A stretch of 6,657 bases of DNA from Flavobacteriaceae bacterium (GTDB lineage: Bacteria; Bacteroidota; Bacteroidia; Flavobacteriales; Flavobacteriaceae). The DNA is taken from NCBI GenBank assembly GCA_023141985.1, contig JAGLKH010000284.1:1-6657 (forward strand), given 5' to 3'. Made by a program: the position numbers and the translations under genes. A model generated the notes under the pieces. The model was not told where the DNA came from. It ran no database searches and saw only the letters and a program-made list of their open reading frames with translations. Of this stretch, positions 1-6,657 are shown in pieces (position 1 is the stretch's first letter; each line of letters begins with the position of its first letter).

Positions 1-3000
1 AATAACTGCCCAATATTTACATTAGTTACAACATCGTATTGTTTTACATCTTCTCGACTTCTTTCGTTTGGTCCTTGTTCTATGGTTCCAAAGCCTGTAG
101 TGCTCTGTCTTCCTGTTGCACTAATATTCATGAAATCTGCTATATTAGTATCCATACTTACTACCGCTGCCCAACCCCCTTCGTTATCCATATCGGATAA
201 TCGTAATTCGTTAAACCAAACTTCGGTACAAATATCAAAACCACTTCTTGCATTTTTAATACCAACCATTAAAGTTCTGATATCTCCAAAATTTGGATTT
301 CCCTTTATAGCGACACGTTGTTGCCCAATTTGATAAGGAGAGAATTCTGAAATAGAATTTTCGTCCAATACACCATCTATAACATCGTAAAATGTTGGTT
401 CAATATTACTTAAACTTCCATTTGCAATCCCTATAGATTTTATTTTTTCTAAAACTTCTATCGGAAGATCAATTTCGTTTTCTAATGGCCAAACTTCGGT
501 ATCAATAGTTGAATTCCCACTTGATACCTTTAAAGGAATTTCAATTTGATAGTAGTTTTGTGTAAAGTCGTTACCCATTCTAATAAACCCAACAGCATCG
601 CCATCAAGTAATCCCGGGTTATCCCCTTCTTCCGCATGAATAAACATTCGTAGTTTTTTAAACTGACGCATATCTACACTAATATTTTTATACACTGCTC
701 TTGAATCTTCCGGTTCCAAATCGCAAGCATTTACAACCAAAGACTGCTCATTTTGCCTAATTATTGTATTGTTGTTATTAAGCTTTTCTAATTCTACCCC
801 TGGAGGAATAACATAATTTCCCTCATTTTCCTGTAATCCAATAACACCAACGTTAAAATCTGTACCATCGTCATCAATATTTGGATCATCACTATCTAAA
901 GTCAATTTATAACGCCTCCAATCACTTCTTACCAAATCTAAAGTAGCAAAACGCAATACGGTTTTTTCAGAAAAATCCTTTAAAAACAAACGTACAAAAC
1001 GAATAGATCTAAAATCTTTAATATCGCCTACAATATTTGTTGCTTCCGTTAACGGAATTCTAAACTGATACCACTTTATGTTTGCAGTATTCCCATTTGG
1101 CAAGGTTACATTTTCTTCCTTTCTATCTACAATAAATCGGGTATTAGGATTGCTTAAACTGGCAGGTGTAATATCCATTTCGTATTCAAAATAACTATTA
1201 ATCGTGTTCATGGTATTATCACGATTTATATCTTCTACATCAGGTAGTGTTGTAAAACCTCTGTTGGTATTAGTAAACGTATCCGGTGAATTTCCTTCTA
1301 AACCATTATAACGTTTATAACGTTCAAAAATATTTCCATCGGTATTTAAAAAATAAGTAAAATTATCGTTTGATGGATCTTCGCCAAATGCTGCACCAAA
1401 AATTGTTGTTTCCTCTACATCGTCGTAGCCATCAAACCCAACATCTTGATTTGTTCTTTCTTGCCCAAGTGACGAAAACGCATAAATTAAAGATTGGTTT
1501 TGAGGAACAACAGTATTCCAGGAAGGAATTTGAGGTAATAAACTAATATCTCCATCTTCCGGTAATCCGTTTTCGTATTGTTTTCTTCCATCCTTTAATA
1601 TGTCTTCTGATATATTTCCGAGATTAACGGTTAATTTTCCTCCAGGATTAGCCGGATTATCTAAAAATGGGTCTTGTAACCAAAAATCAATATATTCTAC
1701 ATTGGCTTGTTCGAAATCGGTAGATGTTAATTGACGCGTAATTCCTGCCCAGGCATCTTGAGGGTCGACTCCGTTTTGCGAATTAGCGCGAAAATTGTAA
1801 GGTCCTCTTTCGGTTGGGTAATACGTTAAATCAAGCGTGTTAATAATTGTAGTTTGTCCTTGTACTAAATCTATTTGCGGAAAGATTTCATCTATAAAAA
1901 CACGTCTTGTGTATAAATCAGAAATATCGTCATCTGTCAATCCCCCTGGCCTTTGGCTACTGTAAAAAATAGGGTCGACTGTGTACCAGTTTAATAGTGC
2001 TCTATCATAGCCATTTTCAATACCATTATTGTCTTCGTTAGCATCAACTCCCAATCCTATTGGCCTGCTTGATATAAACCAAGCTTGAGGTGATAACAGA
2101 TCGATAGCGTTTTGAGTCCCTTCAAAATCATCGACATAAGAAGTTGCTTCACCCGCAAAATCTGATGCTTTTGGTGAACCAGGAAGTAAATATGCGAATT
2201 CGCCTCTTAACGATAAATTTGAAGGTGCATCTGTATCTATATTAGGTAATTTATTTGCTAAGCGAGTTAAAAACGGGACTTCGGTGGAGAAATTTCCATT
2301 AATCCCAAAAATAGTATTGTTTATAGGTTCGGTTCCTAAATTTGCTTTTTGAGTAATCGGCCTTTCATTTAGATTCAAAAAGGTGGCTCCTAAAACAAAA
2401 TTCTCATTAAACTGATGTTCGACATTTATTCCTGTAAAACGTTTGGTTTGTTGCCCAAATACTGCATTATTTTCTACCGATACTTGTATAGGTGTGTTTG
2501 ATGCCTGTAGCGCCGGATCTAATATTTGAACGGTTCCTAATTGGTAATTTACCGTATAATCTACTCCTTCAATTAAGACTCTTCCTCCTGCAGTTACTTT
2601 TACAGAACCACGAGGAACATTAAATGCTCCTATAGGAATTCCAGAGCCTCCAGCAGATTTGTAACGCCCTTTTATTTGGAATTTATTCTTTTCGCCATCT
2701 TCTAAAGCCGCTGTTTTAGTCTCTTTATAAAGAGTTCTATAAACATATTTTTTTTGATTTGCATTATAATCGGCCGTGATACTTTCATCTCCATCATAAT
2801 TTTCGCTAATATTTAATCTTAACCTCTCAAACAAATAATTTCCAAACGGTTCTACATTAGTAAAAATAATTTTTCCGTTTTGCCGTATAACTGTAATCCC
2901 CGGAACAAAATCGAAAAAACCATCTCCATTGGTTTGCGGATCATTATTAAAATTTAGTTTGTCTAAATTAAACACCCTTAATAACGGTGTTTCTTCTAAT

Positions 3001-4715
3001 GCATCTTCAGTTGGCCCGGGAGTTGGAAATGGTGTAGCATCAACAGGAGTAATAAAGTTTAATGGTGACGTTTCAGTATAGAAAATATTTAATTTAAAAT
3101 CGTCTTGACTTAATTGAAATGCACCAGTGTTATATATATTCTTCATCATTAAATCCCAAATTGGCTCATCTACACTTGTAACTGTACTTTTAAGCATTTT
3201 GAGTACTAAGCTATTTGTATTAATAATGGGATTTCCAGTGTTAATGTCTTCGGTTACTACTGTAGCATCGACACCATCGTTAGCAAATTCTCCTACTTGA
3301 TATACTTGATTCCCAACAGTAAACTGAAATGCCACTGCTAAAATCTCGTCGTTTTGTAAGCGTTGATTTAAAGAAATATATCCTAATTGTGTGTTTAATG
3401 AATATTGGTTGCCTTGTATAAGTTTTTTTGCGTTCTCCAGTTTACCGTAATCGAAACCCTCATTTACACCTGGAACCAAAATCCCTGCCTGTACTGTGGC
3501 AACATCTCTTATAGCCTCTGTGATTTGTGAACCTGCCCCACCAATATTTGTTGGATCATAAGCATTATTAGAATTGTTGGGAAAAGCATTTGGTCCGGCA
3601 GTTATGTTTACTGCTGATCCAATTTTGTTGGGATCTGACTCCCCTAAATCTTGAAGCGCAACAATATTTCTTACATTCTCTGTTTGGGTTGAACGATTGG
3701 TCACCCAAACCTCAATCCTGGTTATTTGAATGTTTGAATTGATATAAGGATAATTTAAAAGCGCTTCATCGTACTTATCTCTGAAATATTGTGATAGAAA
3801 AAAGTGCCTGTTTTCATCATAATCTAATCCAAAGAATTCAAATTCCTCTAACGTGCCTCCGCCTTGAGAAACTACAGTTCGTGTTTGCGATTTTTGTTCA
3901 GAAAATATTGCTGTGACTTTTGTTTTACCAAATTGAAGTTCGGTTTTTACACCAAAAAGGCTTTGAGCTCCAGAAATTAAAGAGCTATTTAATGGCATAC
4001 TTACATTACCAACTTCAATTTTTTGAATAATATCATCTTCGGTTGGTGTATATTCTAATTTAAATAAATTTTGAAAATCGAATGTTGATTGTGTATCGTA
4101 ATTTGTAGTTATTTGCAGCCTCGTACCTACCTTACCTAACAAACTTAAACTAATACGCTGGTCGAAATCGAAAGTAAAGTTGCTTCGGTTTCTTGGTGAA
4201 AAAGAGGGATTGTCTTGTTTAGTAAATAACAGGCCTAAATCCATTTCTACAGATCCTTGTGGAATGACTTCAATAGTGTTGCCTCCAAAGACAGATTCAA
4301 AAAAATCTGAGTTTACATAAAATTCTGGAATAAGATTTTTTTGTAATTCTTCCGATCCTTCTTTCTTACCATCGAAAGCGTCAATTTTTTCTTTGTAATA
4401 ATTCCTTAAATTTTCTTGATTTACTAATTTTTGATATTCGGCAGGTGTTAAAATTAAAGGATAGTTAATATTAAAATTTCCAATACTTTCGGTATATATA
4501 TATCTATCCGTTATCGGGTCGTATGTATATTTAGATACTATACTATTTGGATTAGGCATAAGCAAATTACCAAAAGAAAATCCTGTTCTTGTTGAGTCTT
4601 GAGCTGTTGTAGTGGGTAATTGTTGTGCGAAAATTATCGTACAATAAAACAGCATAAGACTTGTTAAAACATATCGTTTGGTAGATTTATAAAGTGTATA
4701 GCTGGTTGTCTTCAA
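1..4715 (-). CDS. sprA: SprA, outer-membrane translocon of the type IX secretion system (3' end outside window)
   Basis: SprA (Sov in Porphyromonas) is the giant outer-membrane beta-barrel through which type IX secretion cargo, including gliding adhesins, leaves the cell; it works with PorV and a plug protein (family knowledge). Seen here: 1571 codons open to the window edge, with no internal stop or frameshift. Residues 1-30 form a signal peptide. Recognisable SprA blocks follow in order: DDFEGTQN at 862-869 followed by LLSPQAWF at 873-880, YYPTERGPYNFR at 965-976, FWLQDPF at 1011-1017 and WFNELRLSD at 1500-1508. SprA proteins are usually about 2400 residues, so roughly the last third is missing because of the window boundary, not a truncation. 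The start is taken as TTG at 4715, six bases after the ruvA stop, because the next in-frame ATG (4655) would cut off the basic part of the signal peptide. No Shine-Dalgarno is visible, as is normal in this phylum. Identity is very secure; the exact start is less so. Confidence 0.96.
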   Translation of the reverse strand, partial: MKTTSYTLYKSTKRYVLTSLMLFYCTIIFAQQLPTTTAQDSTRTGFSFGNLLMPNPNSIVSKYTYDPITDRYIYTESIGNFNINYPLILTPAEYQKLVNQENLRNYYKEKIDAFDGKKEGSEELQKNLIPEFYVNSDFFESVFGGNTIEVIPQGSVEMDLGLLFTKQDNPSFSPRNRSNFTFDFDQRISLSLLGKVGTRLQITTNYDTQSTFDFQNLFKLEYTPTEDDIIQKIEVGNVSMPLNSSLISGAQSLFGVKTELQFGKTKVTAIFSEQKSQTRTVVSQGGGTLEEFEFFGLDYDENRHFFLSQYFRDKYDEALLNYPYINSNIQITRIEVWVTNRSTQTENVRNIVALQDLGESDPNKIGSAVNITAGPNAFPNNSNNAYDPTNIGGAGSQITEAIRDVATVQAGILVPGVNEGFDYGKLENAKKLIQGNQYSLNTQLGYISLNQRLQNDEILAVAFQFTVGNQVYQVGEFANDGVDATVVTEDINTGNPIINTNSLVLKMLKSTVTSVDEPIWDLMMKNIYNTGAFQLSQDDFKLNIFYTETSPLNFITPVDATPFPTPGPTEDALEETPLLRVFNLDKLNFNNDPQTNGDGFFDFVPGITVIRQNGKIIFTNVEPFGNYLFERLRLNISENYDGDESITADYNANQKKYVYRTLYKETKTAALEDGEKNKFQIKGRYKSAGGSGIPIGAFNVPRGSVKVTAGGRVLIEGVDYTVNYQLGTVQILDPALQASNTPIQVSVENNAVFGQQTKRFTGINVEHQFNENFVLGATFLNLNERPITQKANLGTEPINNTIFGINGNFSTEVPFLTRLANKLPNIDTDAPSNLSLRGEFAYLLPGSPKASDFAGEATSYVDDFEGTQNAIDLLSPQAWFISSRPIGLGVDANEDNNGIENGYDRALLNWYTVDPIFYSSQRPGGLTDDDISDLYTRRVFIDEIFPQIDLVQGQTTIINTLDLTYYPTERGPYNFRANSQNGVDPQDAWAGITRQLTSTDFEQANVEYIDFWLQDPFLDNPANPGGKLTVNLGNISEDILKDGRKQYENGLPEDGDISLLPQIPSWNTVVPQNQSLIYAFSSLGQERTNQDVGFDGYDDVEETTIFGAAFGEDPSNDNFTYFLNTDGNIFERYKRYNGLEGNSPDTFTNTNRGFTTLPDVEDINRDNTMNTINSYFEYEMDITPASLSNPNTRFIVDRKEENVTLPNGNTANIKWYQFRIPLTEATNIVGDIKDFRSIRFVRLFLKDFSEKTVLRFATLDLVRSDWRRYKLTLDSDDPNIDDDGTDFNVGVIGLQENEGNYVIPPGVELEKLNNNNTIIRQNEQSLVVNACDLEPEDSRAVYKNISVDMRQFKKLRMFIHAEEGDNPGLLDGDAVGFIRMGNDFTQNYYQIEIPLKVSSGNSTIDTEVWPLENEIDLPIEVLEKIKSIGIANGSLSNIEPTFYDVIDGVLDENSISEFSPYQIGQQRVAIKGNPNFGDIRTLMVGIKNARSGFDICTEVWFNELRLSDMDNEGGWAAVVSMDTNIADFMNISATGRQSTTGFGTIEQGPNERSREDVKQYDVVTNVNIGQL
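4626..4715 (-). other. Sec signal peptide of SprA
   Basis: Residues 1-30 of SprA, if translation starts at TTG 4715, have the classical layout. A basic n-region (K2, K10, K13, R14) is followed by a hydrophobic stretch from about Y15 to F29, ending in IIFA then QQ, so signal peptidase I cleavage after A30 is likely. There is a cysteine at position 25, but the preceding residues (LFY) do not make a lipobox, so a lipoprotein is unlikely. This fits the known outer-membrane location of SprA. The cleavage site is predicted by eye only. Confidence 0.75.
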
Positions 4716-4721
4716 TATAAA

Positions 4722-5303
4722 TTATAATTTTTTTAAAGCTTCCTTTATTATAGTTTCAACATTTGCTTCTTGATTTGTAGCTATTATTTTATCCAAAACA
4801 CGATCGGATTGTTTCTTTGTATAACCAAGAACTTCTAAAGCAGATAACGCTTCTTCTTTATTAGTATTGCTTTGTGAAATAGACCCTTCATCTATATCGA
4901 ATATTTTTAAAACTTTATCTTTTAATTCTATTATTACACGTTGTGCGGTTTTAGAGCCTATTCCTTTAACAGATTGTATTAACGCTACATCTTCAATAGC
5001 TATTCCTTCTCTAACTTGTTTAGGGGTTAAAGATGATAACATAGTGCGAGCTATACTTGTGCCTATACCACTTACCGAAATTAATAAGCGAAAAATTTCT
5101 CGTTCAGACAAAGTAGAAAAACCATATAATGTGTGAGAATCTTCTTTTACCTGAAGATGTGTATAGAGTCTTAAATTTTCCTGATCGGATAACTGAGAAT
5201 ACGTATGCAAAGAAATATTTAAATGATAACCAACACCATTACAATCTATGACAACATTAGTAGGATTTTTTTCAGTAAGCTTCCCTTGAATATGTGTAAT
5301 CAT
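4722..5303 (-). CDS. ruvA: RuvA, Holliday junction branch-migration complex DNA-binding subunit
   Basis: RuvA tetramers bind four-way DNA junctions in the cytoplasm and load the RuvB ATPase, which drives branch migration during recombinational repair (family knowledge). The 193-residue product is full length for the family. Residues 1-62 or so form the OB-fold domain, including the acidic pair E54-D55 followed by LYGF, matching the 'acidic pin' of the E. coli protein. Two helix-hairpin-helix motifs follow: SGIG at 78-81 and KGIGSKTAQR at 113-122. After a polar linker (about 135-150), residues 150-193 form the C-terminal RuvB-binding domain. The start is ATG at 5303, giving the family-typical MI N-terminus; a TTG directly before it (5306) would add one residue but is unnecessary. 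No ribosome-binding site is visible. The gene lies 220 bases after maeB and 6 bases before sprA. ruvB and ruvC are not in the window; scattered ruv genes are common in this phylum. Confidence 0.97.
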   Translation of the reverse strand: MITHIQGKLTEKNPTNVVIDCNGVGYHLNISLHTYSQLSDQENLRLYTHLQVKEDSHTLYGFSTLSEREIFRLLISVSGIGTSIARTMLSSLTPKQVREGIAIEDVALIQSVKGIGSKTAQRVIIELKDKVLKIFDIDEGSISQSNTNKEEALSALEVLGYTKKQSDRVLDKIIATNQEANVETIIKEALKKL

Positions 5304-5325
5304 CAATAGCGTTTTGTAATCGTCT

Positions 5326-5354
5326 CAAATGTAATAAAATTATTAAATAATCAG
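5326..5354 (-). promoter_or_regulatory. Candidate Bacteroidota promoter for ruvA-sprA
   Basis: On the minus strand, positions 5333-5326 read TACATTTG, an exact match to the TAnnTTTG -7 element of the Bacteroidota housekeeping sigma factor. The -33 element should be TTG or TTTG; 18 bases upstream there is only a weak CTG (5354-5352). If used, transcription would begin near 5320, giving a leader of roughly 15-18 bases before the ruvA ATG. I saw no matching element within ruvA upstream of sprA, so sprA would depend on this promoter or on maeB read-through. An 8-base pattern with four fixed T/A/G positions at each end can occur by chance in such AT-rich DNA, which limits confidence. Confidence 0.5.
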
Positions 5355-5392
5355 TGCCTAGAGTTTAAAGTATTTAAAGTGCCCTAAAGAGT
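5353..5392. repeat. Short imperfect direct repeats upstream of the ruvA promoter
   Basis: On the plus strand AGTGCC occurs at 5353-5358 and again at 5379-5384, 26 bases apart; each copy is followed by TA and then GAGT after a slightly different gap (AGTGCCTAGAGT versus AGTGCCCTAAAGAGT). Between and overlapping them, TTTAAAGT occurs twice with a 9-base period (5364-5371 and 5373-5380). The block abuts the -33 side of the promoter candidate, a suitable position for a regulator site. It could equally be a small tandem duplication that has since diverged. No regulator can be named. Confidence 0.45.
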
Positions 5393-5443
5393 AACTTTTG
5401 TAATAGAATTAAAGCTTAGTATTTAAAAAGTTAATATACATAT

Positions 5444-5461
5444 CGCTTTTAGTGTAAAGCG
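5444..5461 (-). terminator. Weak stem-loop downstream of maeB, possible terminator
   Basis: On the minus strand CGCTTT and AAAGCG form a perfect 6-bp stem around a 6-base loop (ACACTA), starting 62 bases after the maeB stop. In the maeB direction it is followed by ATATGTATATTAAC before a short T run, so it lacks the immediate U-tract of a good intrinsic terminator. On the plus strand the flank is more T-rich, but no gene is known to read that way here. It may attenuate maeB transcripts or be incidental. Confidence 0.25.
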
Positions 5462-5523
5462 TCAATATTTTCAATTTTTTCTATGTTTGAAAAAACTTTA
5501 GTCACTTTTAACTTTAGCACACT

Positions 5524-6657
5524 TTAAGTACTTAACTGTTCTAAACCTACATTATTTTCTCTTTTCTGTTTCTTTTGAGCATCAATTACAGCAATTGCAG
5601 TAATATTAACAATTTCGTCTACACTGGCTCCTAATTGTAAAATATGAACTGGCTTTTTCATTCCCATCATAATAGGTCCAATATTATCTGCTTTGTTAAG
5701 CTCTTTTAGAAGTTTATATGTAATATTGGCGGCATCTAAATTAGGAAAAATAAGAGTATTTACTTTTTTTGATGCGAGTTTTGAAAATGGGAATCTTTCT
5801 TGTAGCATTTTATTGTTCAAAGCGAAATCTGTTTGTAACTCTCCATCCACAATTAGGTTTGGCGAATAACGATGTAAAAAGGATACTGCCTCTCTAACTT
5901 TTGAAGCTTTTTCATTTGTAGACGATCCAAAATTAGAATAGGATATCATTGCAATTACAGGTTCCAGTCCAAACATTCTTACAGTGGTAGCCGTCATTTG
6001 AGCTATCTTTGCCAAATCTTTTGCTGAAGGATCTATATTAGTTGAGGTATCACTTAAAAATAAAGGTCCTCTTTGTGTCATTAAAACGTTTGTAGTTGCT
6101 ATTCTAGTAGCCCCCTTATCTAGTCCTATTAATTCTAACATTGGTTTTACAACTGACGGATAATTTCTGGAATATCCTGTAATTAAAGCATCTGCATCAC
6201 CTTCATTAACCATCATAGCGGCAAAATAGTTGCGTTCTCTCATCAATTTTCTGGCATTAAGTAATGTTATTCCCCGCCGTTTACGTTGTTTCCAATATAT
6301 TTTTGAATAATCATCCTTTCTATGTCCTTCTGAATCACTTTTTGGATCAATTATTAGCACTTCAGCATCAAATTCTAATTCTTCTTTTAGCTTTTCAATT
6401 CTCTCTCGTCGTCCTAATAAAATAGGAATAGCTATACCTTCTTCATAAACTATTTGTGCTGCTTTTAAAACTGTTAATTGATCGGCTTCTGCAAAAACCA
6501 CACGTTTAGGTTCTAACTTAGCTCTGTTATGTAATAACCGAACTAATTTATTATCGCTTCCTAACCTCTCGAAAAGAGATTCTTCATATTTCTGCCAATT
6601 CTCTATTGGTTCTTTAGCAATTCCACTATCCATTGCCGCTTTTGCTACCGCTGGAGG
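5524..6657 (-). CDS. maeB: NADP-dependent malic enzyme, C-terminal half with phosphotransacetylase-like domain (5' end outside window)
   Basis: MaeB oxidatively decarboxylates malate to pyruvate, yielding NADPH, in the cytoplasm. Its C-terminal PTA-like domain is known in E. coli to serve regulation by acyl-CoA metabolites rather than phosphate transfer. The window holds 377 residues and the stop codon; the family is about 760 residues long, so the catalytic malate- and NADP-binding half lies beyond position 6657. The frame is open to the edge: the ATG at 6633 is internal, preceded in frame by PPAVAKAA, the typical end of the malic enzyme domain. Counting from the first visible residue, the PTA-like domain spans about 40-362, with SDTSTNIDPSAKDLAKIA at 202-219, SYSNFGSS at 239-246, VDGELQTD at 270-277 and FPNLDAANITYKL at 304-316. 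The segment expected to carry the Ser-Arg-Gly of active PTAs reads QLG (341-343), consistent with a non-catalytic domain. A stand-alone phosphate acetyltransferase is unlikely given the MaeB-like leader and the length. Confidence 0.93.
   Translation of the reverse strand, partial: PPAVAKAAMDSGIAKEPIENWQKYEESLFERLGSDNKLVRLLHNRAKLEPKRVVFAEADQLTVLKAAQIVYEEGIAIPILLGRRERIEKLKEELEFDAEVLIIDPKSDSEGHRKDDYSKIYWKQRKRRGITLLNARKLMRERNYFAAMMVNEGDADALITGYSRNYPSVVKPMLELIGLDKGATRIATTNVLMTQRGPLFLSDTSTNIDPSAKDLAKIAQMTATTVRMFGLEPVIAMISYSNFGSSTNEKASKVREAVSFLHRYSPNLIVDGELQTDFALNNKMLQERFPFSKLASKKVNTLIFPNLDAANITYKLLKELNKADNIGPIMMGMKKPVHILQLGASVDEIVNITAIAVIDAQKKQKRENNVGLEQLST

Larger units (their letters stand above)
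5304..5523. other. maeB-ruvA intergenic region, no gene
   Basis: This 220-base stretch is very AT-rich, and I find no convincing coding sequence, tRNA or structured RNA in it. From the maeB side it holds an AACTTTAG direct repeat (5494-5501 and 5510-5517), a 6-bp stem-loop (5444-5461), a pair of TTTAAAGT repeats nested within an AGTGCC repeat pair (5353-5392), and a candidate promoter element (5326-5333) reading into ruvA. It is the only non-coding stretch of note in the window, so it is the natural place for control of ruvA and sprA. Confidence 0.8.

Noticed and set aside
82..333. 83-codon open frame on the plus strand
   Set aside because: It lies fully antisense to a conserved SprA block (around WFNELRLSD), has no recognisable domain, and is explained as a shadow of the sprA codons.
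1763..1981. Two copies of AGGGTCGACT about 210 bases apart
   Set aside because: Both encode Val-Asp-Pro contexts inside sprA and nothing around them is repeated, so they are coincidental shared codons.
4490..4510. TATATATATAT run with partly inverted CGG/CCG flanks early in sprA
   Set aside because: It encodes an in-frame DRYIYTE stretch without disruption, so it is explained by coding for alternating Tyr and Ile; the inverted repeat is imperfect.
4867..5136. 89-codon open frame on the plus strand
   Set aside because: It is antisense to the helix-hairpin-helix and linker region of ruvA, with no family resemblance or upstream signals of its own.
5482..5489. TATGTTTG on the plus strand, an exact TAnnTTTG match
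   Set aside because: No TTG-like -33 element lies at the proper distance and it would only transcribe antisense into maeB. In AT-rich DNA such matches arise by chance.
5524..5535. Perfect 12-base palindrome TTAAGTACTTAA over the maeB stop codon
   Set aside because: It has no loop, is composed of the last codons of maeB, and short AT-rich palindromes are expected by chance; no evidence of a binding site.
6633..6633. ATG at 6633 as the start of a short stand-alone phosphotransacetylase gene
   Set aside because: The frame is open upstream to the window edge and encodes PPAVAKAA, the usual sequence just before this Met in full-length MaeB, so the ATG is internal.

Overview
The window is AT-rich DNA from a member of the Bacteroidota, most likely a Flavobacteriia/Flavobacteriaceae species. 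The grounds are an unmistakable SprA (type IX secretion translocon, found only in this phylum), the absence of purine-rich Shine-Dalgarno sequences before the starts, and a Bacteroidota-type TAnnTTTG promoter element. The genus cannot be fixed from the sequence alone. All three genes lie on the minus strand, so transcription runs from high to low coordinates.

Layout in the direction of transcription: (1) positions 6657-5524 hold the C-terminal half of maeB (NADP-dependent malic enzyme with a phosphotransacetylase-like regulatory domain), whose N-terminus lies outside the window. (2) Positions 5523-5304 are a 220-base gap with no gene. It holds a weak stem-loop, short direct repeats and a candidate promoter reading into ruvA. 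(3) Positions 5303-4722 hold a complete ruvA, the Holliday-junction-binding subunit. (4) Six bases after the ruvA stop, a very long reading frame (4715 down to the window edge) encodes the first 1571 residues of SprA. It opens with a signal peptide and probably a TTG start, and its C-terminal third continues outside the window. I read this frame codon by codon across the window and found no stop or frameshift.

Functionally, maeB belongs to central carbon metabolism, ruvA to recombination and repair, and sprA to protein secretion and gliding. ruvA and sprA are packed tightly enough to be co-transcribed, although their jobs are unrelated. The promoter candidate suggests ruvA-sprA can be expressed separately from maeB, but read-through from maeB is also plausible because no strong terminator is seen.

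This looks like ordinary conserved chromosomal DNA. I see no mobile element, CRISPR array, RNA gene, toxin-antitoxin or defence module, and no undescribed system. The points worth a second look are the non-ATG start and same-frame junction of sprA, the repeats upstream of ruvA, a proline-rich insert in SprA, and a PTA domain in MaeB that has lost its expected active-site residues.
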